DNA from: Verticillium longisporum
Lineage: Eukaryota > Ascomycota > Sordariomycetes > Glomerellales > Plectosphaerellaceae
Direction of reading: 5' to 3'
Assembly: GCA_019188255.1 (NCBI GenBank)
Contig: JAETXT010000010.1
Span: 434,001 to 498,000, forward strand
DNA length: 64,000 bases
The position numbers were made by a program, and so were the translations under genes. Positions 34,936 through 46,693 of the stretch are shown piece after piece (positions within the stretch are counted from its first letter, which is position 1; each line of letters begins with the position of its first letter). The notes under the pieces are model-generated. The model saw only the letters and a program-made list of their open reading frames with translations. It was not told where the DNA came from and ran no database searches.

Positions 34936-36763
34936 GACGTGATGTTGCGGGGTGCGATGCAGCAGGTGTGGGGTGGTTGCTGGTGCTGGTGCTGGTGCTG
35001 ATGCTGGTGCTGGTGGTGGTGCTGGTGGTGCTGGTGGTGCTGGTGGTGGTGCTGGAGCTGGTGCTGGTGCTGGTGCTGGCCGAGCTTCCGTCGGTAGTTG
35101 GGTAGGCGATCGATTGATTTGGAAGGTGAGACGACGGGCTTGGTGGGTTGGAGCGACGACAGTTGCTGGTTTGGTGTGCCGGTGCGCGGCTTGCGGCAAG
35201 CGACGAGACGAAGTGTGATGTGGAGGGATTGAATTTTTGGGTGTCGCACGTCGCACGTCGCAAGTCAAAAGTCGCAACTCTCAACTCATCAACCAGGGCG
35301 CGCGGCGGTCAGTGCCAATGACAATGGTCAGTGACGGCAAGCCGCCGGTTGTTCGAGTCAGGGGTAGTAGGCAAGGTAGGTAGGTGTGTCGCTGGAACGC
35401 AGGACGAGGAAGACGAGTCGTTTGGGCGGGCGTCTGTGGTCGGCGCGCGTCTTTGATCAGCGCGCATGTGATGTGTCGACTCTTGGGGGCTGGTCCCGCA
35501 TGCGAATGATGTGCAGATGGGGAGGAATGGCAGAGGGGGGTGGAGGTGAGGGAGGGAGAGGGAGGAATGAGAACTGAGAACAGAGGGTTTGGCGGATGGC
35601 AAATGAAATGGTGAGAGGCAGGTGTTCCTTCTTCAGCCCTGCCGCCCGGTTGTGGTCCGGGTTGAGCTAGACCGGTGTTGCTTGCCGTGCTAACTCGGAG
35701 CGGCTGCTCTTGTGCTGCTTCTGTTCTGTTGCTGGAGGTAAGGACTTTGGGGTACTTTGAGGTAGGCACGCCTGTCCTGTCGCTACTGCCCTTTGCTGCT
35801 CATGCGTTGGAGCTGCTCGCCCGGCGGTCTGGTTCGAGTGGTCGCGCTTGCCGGGATCTGAAAGGTTGGCGGCGGTGCTTGCCTCGCCGTTCGCTAGTTT
35901 CGGGATCTTCCTGCTACCTGGAACAACTGCACCTTCCCTGTTCACCAGTCGCGACGACAGCAGGTGGCAGACGGGTGTAAGTGCCCAGCATGCCACAGCG
36001 CACGCCACGCCACGTGAGGGTGTGAGAGCAGCGTGGGAGAGCGAGTTGAGGGAGAGAGCTTTGGCTGTCTGGGAATGCCACCTTTTCCCTCTCTTTTCTT
36101 CTCCGTTTTCCCTCACTTTGACTCTGGCCTCCCACGAAACGCCCCACAAACGTCTTGTCTGCACACGTCTCCGATGGCTGCCGCCACGATGCGCCCTGCT
36201 TGACAAAGCCAACAAGGCGCCCGACGGCTCAACGCTCCGCTCCACCTACCAGCCAAACAACCTTTTCGATCCGAGTGTGACGTGAGGCGGAAGATGCCAG
36301 ATGAAACGACCAGGCCGCTGACTATATTTCCTTCCAATCAATTTTTCGTTTGGGCCGAGCTGGGCGTCTTCTCGTTTCTTATGTTCTTCGTTTCATACGA
36401 GCGTCCAGAGAGGGAATGTATCAAGTCCAAAAAACTACTCTTAAAACAGAGAAAGCGCTGCTAGGCCCGCCAAATCGGGCGGTTTCTGCCGCCATTCTCA
36501 CAGGCACAAGCAGTGCGGGGCGCAGGCCATCACCAGGTACCCGTCCAAGTACCTAGTACTTCCCGTGCCCACGGTCGGGGCCCCTGGCCCTCACTGGCAG
36601 CTAACGCAGTGTCGGGCCCACATCCCACTGGCGGGTGCTTGGGGGTCCATCTCTGAGGCCCTCGTCTCTCTACTGCTCCAGTCCCCTTTGTCTTTCTCTT
36701 GTCATCAACCCACCGCGGAGGGCGCTTCTGGCCTTCGCCCCCGTCAACGGGGGATGTCAGCAA
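34936..36763. other. Gene-free stretch upstream of PDE1
   Basis: Apart from the triplet array nearest PDE1, I see no conserved gene. Open frames here are compositionally biased and unsupported. AGGTAC/GTACCT motifs recur at about 36534-36560. Confidence 0.45.
34976..35079 (+). repeat. GGTGCT / GGT triplet array in the PDE1 leader
   Basis: About 100 bp of imperfect GGTGCT, GGTGGT and GCTGAT units, starting 40 bp upstream of the phosphodiesterase start. On the transcribed strand this is an (ACC AGC)n tract. It is in all likelihood untranslated. Confidence 0.85.
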
Positions 36764-38053
36764 TCATGATCGTTTTCCGCCATAAAAGGCGGCAATGCCT
36801 TTCAGCGGGGGATGATAAATAGATGCGTCTACTTCGTCATATGGGAGTCGTTTCGGATATCGAGCGTCGACAAGTTCAGGGAGTAAAGCACGCCGTCGCC
36901 GGGAATGTGCACTTGTATCCGACCTTGTCACTCTGGGAGTCTTTTCCAGTTTCTCTAGTCCGAGAGGATCCGTTAGTAACATTGCTTCCACAAACTTCTT
37001 AAGATACGCATGGCACATATCTTAATAACGAACCCCCAGAGACATAGGCAGTGCCTACTAAACGGCAAAGTAGTCACCTTTATCTAGAAATGCCAAGAAG
37101 GAAAGTAGGATTTCGGATAGACAGCATCGTACGCCAAGTCGATCCTCTCCGTTAATCAACCTAGTTCCACGGCGCGCTAGTTGAGAGGCTCTCCAGGGCG
37201 TCTCATGATATTCTAGTTGGCTTATCTGTTAACGAAGTCGTGCAGATTGGCGGCCGGCGTCTGGAGCCCGCCCTGTGGCTGTGTTACCACTCGACGCATT
37301 ACCGCTTGACGTTGGCGATAGTGGAAGAGCCCTTCTAGATGCGTTTGTAGATAAGTTTAGCTCATTAGTGTAACTGCCTGGCGGGGCAATCTCGGATAAC
37401 GCTCGAGTGTAGGGATACGTCGTAAGAGGAGAATCCGGTAGTAAGCTTAGAGAATTTGACTGTTGGGAGCGACCTGGAGAAGAGACTTAAGCAGTGTCGG
37501 TAGGCGGCTCTATAGAGCTGGCATCCTCATTGTCCACGATGGAAGAGGAGAGTAGCTCTGAGGCCGCATCCTCTACAGAGCCATGATCAAAGACCTTCTC
37601 GATAGACATATCGAAACGCGAATCTATTAATCTGATTCCCGCTAGGGGTTTAAACTAGCGCCAAACCAAGAGCTCGTAGTAGTCGAAGTCGTACTCGTAC
37701 AGCAAATCCTTAGTAGAAACCTCCCTAAAGGAAAGCGAGATATTCTCAGGATCTTTGTTTTGAACGTACAGGTCCTCGCTCGACTACTTGCCGAGGTTCT
37801 CCAGTTCGATAAGGTTAAGAGGGTCTAGCGATTCTCGAATATAATATCTCCTCAACATGCCGTTCATCCATGCTCTTCGCAATAGTAATTAGTTCGCCTT
37901 AATCACTATTTCGGCCTATCCCATCCTATTCGCAACGGCGCCCAGCTTCCTACAGAACTTCCATCCCCTTGAAGATGACTCCTGCCTGCCATTAGCGCTG
38001 TGACGGCGAACTGACTGGCTTGAACTACAACCAACTACATCCTTGTACCTGAA
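36764..38053 (-). pseudogene. Decayed protein-coding sequence with nine in-frame stops
   Basis: One minus-strand frame stays protein-like for about 1.2 kb without any frame change. It is interrupted by nine stops, all TAG or TAA and none TGA (examples at 37918, 37891, 37786, 37657, 37489 and 37231, and the pair at 37060 and 37057, each the first base on the minus strand). Unlike the retroelement island, TG is common here, so lack of TGA is informative. CAA, CAG or TGG codons turned into stops by C-to-T change is the simplest account. Segments such as 'LLLRRAWMNGMLRRYYIRES' and 'VRYxDMCHAYLKKFVEAMLL' look like helical, once-functional protein. I do not recognise the family. It lies downstream of the FunK1 gene on the same strand and may belong to the same mobile or accessory unit. 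Confidence 0.6.
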
Positions 38054-38729
38054 TCAACCTTTCCACTCACTTTGTCAGCCACGGTCACTGCGATACCGAT
38101 AAACCAGCAAATAGTTCTTACCCTAGCTGACAGATGCAACATAATTACCGTCGGCCTCTCTAGCTTGATGACCCCTGTAAGATGACAAGAAATGGAGCGT
38201 GTCTGCTTAGTCATGGCCTAGGAGTCAACTTGAACCGTGCGTTTTGGATCCAGTTGACATTGACGCGTCGAGAATTGACTGGCCAACGGCGAGGAATGGC
38301 GGACATGTCAAGTCGGTGAAGGATCGACAGCGTGGTTTTGTCACCGCTGTTAGTCAGCCAACACAGCCACGACGCTCATAGCCATCATGTCAGCCACATC
38401 GCGGGGTAGCCAAATCTTCAGCCACCAAGCGGAGGGCAAAGTTCTTACGGGCCTCCTGCGCGCCAGGCTCATGGATGTTACGACGATCTCCACGACCACC
38501 GATATGCGCCTCGAGGCGTGTCATGGGTTTCGAATAAACCGCCGTCCGCTGCATGTTGGCCAGCGACTAATTAAACCCCCACTTGCCTCGTGGTGCTGGA
38601 CGATCTTGACGTCGTACACTAACCAGTCTGGAAGAGGTGGTGCGGGACAGCCGAATCTTCCGTCGGATTGCTGCGGAGTGCACGGGGTCGAGTACCATTC
38701 TGACTAGAGAGTCGATTTGACTGTAATCT
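38054..38729. other. Intergenic between the pseudogene and FunK1
   Basis: No clear gene. Composition is slightly AT-richer than neighbouring gene space. Confidence 0.4.
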
Positions 38730-41116
38730 CTACGACGGGCTTAGATCCATTTGCGCCTTATAAAGGATCTCTCTCATTCGCGCATATAACCCTTGGTCTT
38801 CCATCTCCCACCTCCTATCATTTGGAAACACGGCTTTGCGTAACCTATTGACCCACGGAACCAGTGACTCGTAGTATGGCGTACAGTTCCCCTTTATGAT
38901 CCTCAGAAAGTCTCCTTCGTTGCTAACCAACCCCGTTTTGGAAGTTGCTAGCTCCTCCGTGTCCAAGTAGTTCCATTTGTCAAACCTCGGGACGACTCTG
39001 CCCTCGTCCGGCGCGTTGTAATGGATGCATATCCAGAACAAGACCCAGAAGAATGACTCGAGATCGTGCATAAAAGAATGCTGCTCGCCCAGAAGCGCTC
39101 CAATCGCCATGAAAGCCCTTGTACCTGTCTTTCCTCTTGCTCCCGAGGCGCCGTCTCGTTGCTCTCGGATCGCAACGTCAAGGTCGATTAAAAAAAAGGG
39201 CCACGAAGGGTTGGTGTTGTCCTCGTTGATCATTAGATTGTTAATCGAGATGTCTCTATGGAGCAAGTCTGCCTTGAGCAGCAAGGACTCATGTCCTTCG
39301 ATGCAGCCGTCTAGCGCGGCAAGCAGAACCGACGGGGAGCTTGCCTTGTAAATAGCTTTTCCGTAGTCGCGTAGGATGACACGCCTGTGTACTCGATTGG
39401 GGGTGGCGTCGCTGCTTGCCTTTGTTGCAGATGCCGAACAGGACCGTTTACAGGGTGGCACGGGGGCGCCGGTCTGGCTCGATGACCGCTTCACCCCGGC
39501 AGTACTGCTTCGACCTATTCGTGGAGGGCCTACTGCACCTATGCCCCGCGAAATGATAGATCGTTCTAATCGATAATTCTTCGCCTCAGTAGCATCCAGT
39601 CCCCGTCGAGTATTGCCTCGGATGTCGTCAACTTGGTCACGGACAATAACGGTCTCATGGTGGTAGTACCTAGCGACGTTGACTACGTCTTTGCCGGTCG
39701 CCTCTTGGAGTAATTCACCTTCCTCGTCACGCTCCACGAACTGCCAGGAGTCCTTAATAACGATTGGCGTCTGTGGGTCTTTTTCGCGGTGCGCTTTCCA
39801 GCAAGTCGTAGCCCGGCCAGCGACGCAGGGCGCGCGTTTCATTAAATGGTCGATAACGAGCCTCTCTGTTTGACCGTTCCGTGTAATCATGATGAGCCGT
39901 TTGCCGTCCTCTGTAGTGATCGTAGGGTCGAAGCCAAGCTCTTCCTCATCCATCCAGAGGAACCCAAGGATCGTGGAAACAAATAGCAGCCCGTCGTGGT
40001 TAATGTCGAACTGTTCGGATGCGATCCCCCCAAGCCGGTCAAACATCCATATCCTCATAAGAGAGCCGCAAATTGTAAAGCCCAAGACGAAGCGACGGGT
40101 GTCTTGAGCGGTGAGAACTTCCCTCGCGTACCTTCCCAAATCGAGCCATGCTTTGGAAGCGATATCGGCGGATGGGTTGCTCTTTAACTCTCCGGGGACT
40201 AGTATCTGCGACCAGCGACATCGAGAATCGCTTCTTGCCTGAGGGTCGTTCACAAACGCAATATCCAGCTTGCGTTCTGCGGTAGAGCCTTGGATCGGCT
40301 TGTTGGGCTGTGCCAGCGGTCTTCGATGGGCCAGAGTGGGCCTGAATGACTCTGCAAATGCCGCCAGCTTTTCGCTAATGTCCGCGAACCAGCTAAGCAC
40401 GCCGTCTTGGTTTACATCGCGGGGCCATCCTGTCCAACCCTCGCGAAAGAGAGGGTTACTGCCTTCCTCGCACTTCTGGAAGATTGCCCGAGACGCTATA
40501 TCAAGATCGACTATACGTCCGAAATATGCCTTGTGAAAACCAGGGAGCCCGACATACATAGTGCCGAGCTCCTCCCTGAGCACAAGGTCCACGTATTTTC
40601 GATGCTCGGACGAGTTCGCGAAGCCGCTCGTGTTTCGGAGCCATGGAGTTTGTTGGAGAGAGGACGCTATTGATCGGGGCGGCGGAGTGGCTTCGGCGAT
40701 GGTGTTGTAGACGTGGTCCCAGATCAGCGCATCGTCAAGGATCTCGGCTAGGGATGCGTTGAAGAGGGGTTTGATTCGGTCGAAATCGAAGTCGTCGGAG
40801 TTGACAGCAGAGCTGAGTGTTGACAAGTCGCCGAAGAGGTTCTTCCCTCTCCCACCGGAGCGAAGCAGACGAGATGCCTGACAACCTTGAAGCGCAAGGA
40901 GGAGATCGAGAGCTAAGTTTTGGAGTTCTGCAAGGTCAGCAGTGCAGGACCAGGAGGGTGGATCGAGTTACCATCGCCCTTAAGCTTGCCAAGCGAGTCC
41001 GGGCAAGGAGAGATGCCCTGGCTTGTACAGATGGCCTTGAATGAAGCGCGAAAGCCATCAAGTCCGTTCTTAATGGGGTTCTCCTCGATGATCTTTGGCC
41101 GATGTTGATCTACCAT
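38730..41116 (-). CDS. FunK1-family fungal protein kinase
   Basis: FunK1 kinases are a fungal-specific, often expanded and rapidly lost family of unknown targets. Two exons (41116-40972 and 40927-38730) with a 44-bp intron give 780 residues. Joining the short exon restores a continuous N-terminus through 'ELQNLALDLLLALQGCQASR'. Kinase hallmarks: 'LVPGELKSNPS' with the family's conserved VxxELK lysine; catalytic loop 'LLHRDISINNLMI'; metal loop 'FLIDLDVAI', where DLD replaces DFG as in many FunK1 proteins; then 'GTRAFMAIGAL' and 'LESFFWVLFWICIHY'. The frame is intact and shows no RIP-type stops, in contrast with the decayed frame just downstream. Catalytic residues are present, so activity is plausible. 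Confidence 0.9.
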
Positions 41117-42596
41117 GGCGGGGGCGTCAGGTATTAGAGAAGGTTTGGAAGGGGAGAGTCGGCGCGTCGTATCACATGTATGGTGGAGCTGTTAGCGACC
41201 GCCTGGGTGGAGGAAGCACTGCTCTGATTCAGTTAGTCAGCAGGCACTATAAAACGTAGCCCTGGGGGCGCGTTGGGCGACAAACTAAGCCAGTCACAAC
41301 AACTCTTATCCACCTTAATACCAACCTACGCTATTTCTGGGGTCATCGTCGCGCGCCATCGTGGCGATTATGGGCACGTGACTTCGCATACACTGATGAG
41401 AGATGACTGTCGCGATTATGCTTCTTTAGTCACAAAGAAAAGCCCCAAATTGGTCCACCTAAACCCTACCCGACTCTGACAATGATTGGCTCGACGTTCA
41501 CTCCATGAACCCCGCTGGCGACTGTGAGGCGTATCGCCGACAAGGAGCCATAGCCTTTCCTGCTGTGGCTGAGATTGCCAATATTCCATAGGCGACGACA
41601 CGAGCTTCGTCCCTGAACGATCAAAAACCCGGCCAGCCGACCTCTGGCGGGGAACACAGCGAGGAAGGTGGACGGAGCCTGCGTAAGAGATCAACTCTGA
41701 TTAAAGATGCATCGCCAAAGGATCGATTGCCGTGACAGACTTCTACCCCAAATGTAAATACCATCCACCTATCGAAACTGGCTACGAAATGTGTTCACCA
41801 CTGCCACCACACATCAGGTGCATCATCACCAAATCCTCAACCTCAAGCTACCGGCCTCCAATGCTCTCAAACCCCTCGAAAACTTGCTTGTCGTGGTTGA
41901 ATCGCACCGTGATTGGAAGCCAATCAGTATTCACTCGAATGTCGATGGACATGTCAGAACCAAAACACAGTAGATACCCTCCGTCAACCTCCTCCCTTTT
42001 CCCCGCTCCTATGTCTCTGACCCAACAGCGGGCGCCGCGCCCACGCTGCCATGAATACACCCAGCTTTCCGATTCATGTCACATTTACAATGTCTGGCTT
42101 TCAAGTAGGTCCTCACTGGGTCACGGCTATTCCCTTGGTCACTGCTCTCCCCTTGTCGGTACAGACAAAAGAAACTTTTATTATCGACTGACTTGTATGC
42201 TCTAGCCAGCCAGCTGGCGAGTCTTCTTTTAACGCCTCCCCGTTCTGTCTATGGACCGTTTTCTTTTATTTTCAATTCGATGCTGCGACATAGGGAAGGG
42301 CAACAATGTGCTGTGCTATGCATGCATGTATCTCTGCCAAATGCCGTTCCGTGTAACCTTGAGTCCAATGCCATGCATGGGAGAAACTTGCTCACAGCCA
42401 ATAAAACGCCGAGTCGACACCCACCATCTTCTCTAGAAATGCGAAAAGAAGCAGCATAACCCTTTTGTTCCCAAGGGATAAAGGGCATGAGCTGTCAACA
42501 AAAGCGAGAACCCAGGATCATCCACTTGGATAACCCCTAGCGTCGCAGCTGGCTACGGGCCAAACAATGGGAAGCCGTCTACCCAGGCCGCCCTCG
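41117..42596. other. Gene-free stretch upstream of FunK1
   Basis: About 1.5 kb with no convincing coding sequence on either strand. It includes the FunK1 promoter and the 3' flank of the next minus-strand gene. Confidence 0.45.
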
Positions 42597-44882
42597 TCAG
42601 TAGAACTGGGTGTAGCTACCTACCCGCACACGCGGGCTTCGGCGGGTGCCTGGCGATGCCTGGCTGGGGCTGGCAGCACTGTACTGTGCATCCGATATTC
42701 GGATGCGCTTGACCGGACGCCTGACTGCACGAGCCTTGGCCTTCTGGATGTTGGTGACCCTTTCGTCGTAGTCTGGGTTGACATCGGTGTCAGCGTCGTC
42801 ATCATCGATGCCTCCTTCATCGTCATCGTCGTCGCGCTTGCGCTTGGATGATGTACGTATGCGCTCCCGAAGCATCTTTTCTGCGAGTGCCGCCTTGAAA
42901 TTATGGGTGCTGATGACCTTCCTGTCGTAGTTTTCGTCAAGATTAGCTTCAGCGTTGTCAACATTAATGACCCCTTCATCGTCATCGTCGGAGCGCTTGC
43001 GCTTGGATGACCTGCGTGTACGCCCACGAAGCATCTTTTCCGCAAGTGGCGCCTTGACATCTTGGGTGCTGGTGGTCTTGCTGTCGTAGCTTTTGTCACT
43101 ATCAGCGTCCTCGTCGCCATGACCATCGTCATCGACATCGCGCTTGCGCTTGGATGATGTGCGTGTACGCTCCCGCATCATCTTTTCAGCAAGTGCCGCC
43201 TTGGCCTCCCGCACTGCGTTGGCCTTGGTCTTCTTCTCTGCGTGCTTCATACTCATGTATATGTCGAGGTCACCCCGGTGCTTGTCTATCGACGACCCCC
43301 CGCGTTGGTCGCGTACGGATTGCCGCGCTGCAGACTCCCTGCCCACGTGCGCCATGGTCAGGACGTACCACAGGTGGTCCTGGGGATGCATCGGCCTCGA
43401 CAGCCCGCTCTCTCCGCTGGCGGCCAGCTTGTCCTGCCACTGCTGCCACTTGTGTTCCTGCTCCACACGCCAGCGGCCGAGGTCGGCGAGGATCTCGACG
43501 TGGTCGCGCGTCAGGGCCATGAAGTTCTTCTGCTCCCGCTCAAACTGGCGCGTGTCCGGGCGTACATCGAAGGCGTTCATCATCTCCACGAGATCAAAGC
43601 ATTTCTCGAAGCAGAAGAGATGCATGAACCCCGCACAGTGGAACGGGTCGAGCTCGCTGCCCGTCGCCTCCGGGTGCTCGTCGAAGGCGACGCGCCACCA
43701 CCCCTTGAGGATAGACCGCGACGGCGCCGGGCAGTCGCTGAAACGGCACTGGCGCGTGCCGCGGTCCGGGCACCGCGCGTTGCTGCCGGCGGGGCAGTTC
43801 TGGATCCAGACAGTCAGGGGCACGCCGGCGGTCTGTCGAGCCGTCATGTACTCGTAGAGATCGCCGCGGTCGAAGCACAGGTTGGGCTTCCACATGCCCT
43901 GGCTCGTGTACTGGAATTTGGGGCGGTAGGGGTCGTCGCCGCCCCAGGGGGCGGGCGTCTCGGGCAGCTTGGCGTAGTAGTCGGCGTAGTTGATCTCGCC
44001 CTTGACCTGGCGGGCGGGGATGATGCCGGTGCGCTTTGCGCGGCCGGGCATCAGAGCCATCGATGCCGGCGTGGCAAGACGGCTCGGGACCAGGCCGAGG
44101 CCGAGGCTGAGAGGCGCCGGCGTGCCGATGCGGCTGTGTGTACGGCTCGGTGCACGGCTCGGCATGCAGCTGGGCGGGCGACTGGGAAGCCGCGAGGCTG
44201 GTACACTGTACGGTGGCGTTTCCAGTCGAGTCGACTGCTGATTCGGCAACAGGCCATGCGCCGCGCCCATGGCTTGCTTGGCCACGTTGCTGTTGTGGTC
44301 GGCAGCAGCCAGCAGCAAGCTCTGGTACGGCGATTGTTCGGCGGGGACGGGAGCCGGAGGCAGTGTAGGCCGAACGGCCGTGTTCCACCCAGGAGGCGGC
44401 GTGGGATATGCGGTGGGTTGCACAGGCAAGGAATCCCAGGTCAGAGTCTCGAGGACAGGGGTCTCGGGCTCGTCTGTGGTGCCGGGAGGCGGGGGGTATT
44501 CGTACGCCGGCGTTGTTGCGACCACAATCTCGGGCTGAATGTCGGGGACCACGGGTGGCAGAGCAAAAGTCGTGTCTGCTGGGATGACGGGCTGGGGAGG
44601 CGTGAGGTCGTCGAATGCCCAGTTTTTCAATTCTCCTTGGACCTCTTCGTTGCAGCCGTCAAAGAGGCTTCCATTGTCGTCGAACAGATTACTCACGATG
44701 CCGCTGTAGTCGATGGCCGTGGGATCAGAGAGGGCGGGGTCTATTGGGATGTCAAGGGGTCCCTCCAACATGACATCTTGCAAGCCAAGAGTGTCAGGCC
44801 CGGCGGGGTCCGACGCACGGGAGTAGTCTTCCGCCGCTTGCATGTCAAAACCGCCGTAAAAATCCGAGTTGAAGATGTCCAT
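42597..44882 (-). CDS. Conserved fungal protein of 761 residues with C-terminal NLS-like triple repeat
   Basis: I do not recognise a named family. A single intact exon starts at an ATG reading 'MDIFNSDFYGGFDMQ'. The first 300 residues are acidic and Pro/Ser-rich, like a transcriptional activation region, with an 'SRPPSCMPSRAPSRTHSR' Arg-Ser stretch. A central block of about 200 residues looks folded. It has 'WIQNCPAGSNARCPDRGT', 'CRFSDCPAP', 'ILKGWWRVAFDEHP' and 'DPFHCAGFMHLFCFEKCFD', with regularly placed Cys and His that could bind zinc. I have the impression of similar blocks in other Sordariomycete hypothetical proteins. The C-terminus repeats a unit of about 55 residues three times, each with 'ALAEKM[ML]RxRxRxSSKRKR' followed by an acidic tail. 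The repeated SSKRKR suggests nuclear import. The role is unknown. Confidence 0.85.
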   Translation of the reverse strand: MDIFNSDFYGGFDMQAAEDYSRASDPAGPDTLGLQDVMLEGPLDIPIDPALSDPTAIDYSGIVSNLFDDNGSLFDGCNEEVQGELKNWAFDDLTPPQPVIPADTTFALPPVVPDIQPEIVVATTPAYEYPPPPGTTDEPETPVLETLTWDSLPVQPTAYPTPPPGWNTAVRPTLPPAPVPAEQSPYQSLLLAAADHNSNVAKQAMGAAHGLLPNQQSTRLETPPYSVPASRLPSRPPSCMPSRAPSRTHSRIGTPAPLSLGLGLVPSRLATPASMALMPGRAKRTGIIPARQVKGEINYADYYAKLPETPAPWGGDDPYRPKFQYTSQGMWKPNLCFDRGDLYEYMTARQTAGVPLTVWIQNCPAGSNARCPDRGTRQCRFSDCPAPSRSILKGWWRVAFDEHPEATGSELDPFHCAGFMHLFCFEKCFDLVEMMNAFDVRPDTRQFEREQKNFMALTRDHVEILADLGRWRVEQEHKWQQWQDKLAASGESGLSRPMHPQDHLWYVLTMAHVGRESAARQSVRDQRGGSSIDKHRGDLDIYMSMKHAEKKTKANAVREAKAALAEKMMRERTRTSSKRKRDVDDDGHGDEDADSDKSYDSKTTSTQDVKAPLAEKMLRGRTRRSSKRKRSDDDDEGVINVDNAEANLDENYDRKVISTHNFKAALAEKMLRERIRTSSKRKRDDDDDEGGIDDDDADTDVNPDYDERVTNIQKAKARAVRRPVKRIRISDAQYSAASPSQASPGTRRSPRVRVGSYTQFY

Positions 44883-46693
44883 GATCAGACCTGTTGCGTC
44901 GGGTCGATGGACTTTGGTTCCTTTGAAGTAAATGAGCAGGTGCCAGCAGCTGCTTCTGAGTGGTGGGTATTAAGTTGGTTGGTGATGGCCTCGGGGTCGG
45001 GGAGGCAGGTCGCGCTTCGGTGCCAGTTGGTGATAGGTCTCAAAGGCCAGTGTTGCATTCGATGGTGTGGGAAACTGGCACGGGGAAAACAGAGCCGCCC
45101 AGCGAAGCACGATATATGTATGTGTATTGCCAGAAAGGGAACCCGTGCCGAGTTTCGGACAAAGCATCACGACGAGGACAAGGTGGGCACAAAGAGAGAG
45201 GACGTGGTCATTGTGGTTGAAGATGTTGATTGTGCTAAACCTGGACGGGCAAGACAAGGAAACGAGCTGGACCACGCGTTGGTGGTTGTTCCTCGGACCG
45301 CTCTGATTCGGCGACCAGACAATGAGCTTGTCCCCCGACTTGATCGCGGTGGTCCCAGTAACCACTTGGCCCGGGATGCACTCACGACTCCGTGACAAGG
45401 GGGTGTGTGAGAGGTTAAAAGAGAGCGAGAGAGTCTGCAGGGTATTAGCCATGTTGCTTCGAACGTCTGCTGCTGATTGAAAGAAGAAGGGATATCAAGA
45501 CGAAGAATCAGGTAGAAATGCCAAAGTTGTCGACAGTAAATTCCGAACAGGTCTGTGAATATTTGTGCTTGTCTCATCATGTTGTCTTGGTGGTAAGGAA
45601 AAGGTAAAGTGAAATGTCGAGGTGACTTACCACGATCGAGAGGAAGGCCTCGATGTCCTGGTCTACGCTCGAAGGAAATCGGAGCAAGGACAAAGAGGCC
45701 TGCGAGGGATGCCGCGGCACGAGGTCAGCATACATCTCATGCCCTTCATTCGCATGATGCATCGCAGAGAAGAAAAGCAGGGCGAACGGGAGAGGACGTG
45801 ACGAGACGTAGATGTGATGAATGAGGTTGAATTGAGAGAGAAATTTCTCGCGGCGGCAAAATTGAGGTAGAGAAAAGAGGAGTGGACCTAGTGGCTGGTG
45901 TCTCGGTCGATGTGGCTCGTGATGCCAATGCTCGACTTGGTCCGGGCTCTTGTGTCGGGACATTGTATTAACCGATTCGCTCCCCCTCTTCGACAGGCGC
46001 TTGGCAGGCTCCGTCGAGCCAAGATGATCCCAAAAGAGAAGGAGGAGGGGGGGAAAGCAGTCAGGATCCATCCCAGCAACAGGGCTCCGATCAGGCTTTG
46101 GATTTCGTTTTCGTTTCCAACCAGTATTCATCTCCTCGCAAACCTGAGCTATGAAGGCCTCCTAGAACATCCCGTCATTCTGTCTTGACGCGAATCCAGA
46201 CTATCACGACCCAAGTCCTTCGATGGAGACACGGATTCGGGATCACACCGTTCGATACTACAGTATCCGCTCTCGTCCATCAGTCACATCATCCACAGCA
46301 ATCGAGCCCCTCCCAACTCTTCAGTTCAGGTGGTGCCCCAGGACCCAGGACCCAGGACCCTCGACTCGTGCGTTTTGCAACCCGCCCTGGCGCCCTCCGC
46401 CTGGCCACCAGACCTCTACTAGTTAGGCCCTGTCCTGGCGAGAGAACCCCTGAGCTACTACGTCACGAGGCCGCCTCTTCATTGGACCACCAACACAGTA
46501 CCCTTTACCAGTACAACCTTTGCCAAAAGCCCATAGCCGTCTATCGCCGTCGCCGTCGCCGTCGCCTGCGTCTTTGACTTGTTGCTCGTCGACCCAGACC
46601 TGATCCGATCCGCCCAAAAACCCCCAACTCAACAACATCCACCACGGCCGCTCCACGACTTGCTTTACTGCCCCTACGCCGGCGATTGCAGTC
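44883..46693. other. Divergent promoter region of the 761-residue protein and the DIP2-like gene
   Basis: About 1.8 kb with no supported gene. Transcription leaves in both directions. Open frames on both strands overlap each other and are compositionally biased. Confidence 0.5.
46545..46566 (+). repeat. CGCCGT hexamer tract in the DIP2-like leader
   Basis: Between three and four CGCCGT units lie about 130 bp upstream of the start codon. Confidence 0.8.

Noticed and set aside
43242..45395. 717-codon plus-strand open frame
   Set aside because: It lies antisense to the conserved 761-residue gene and reads as its mirror, with no domain character. A GC-rich coding strand leaves such shadows.
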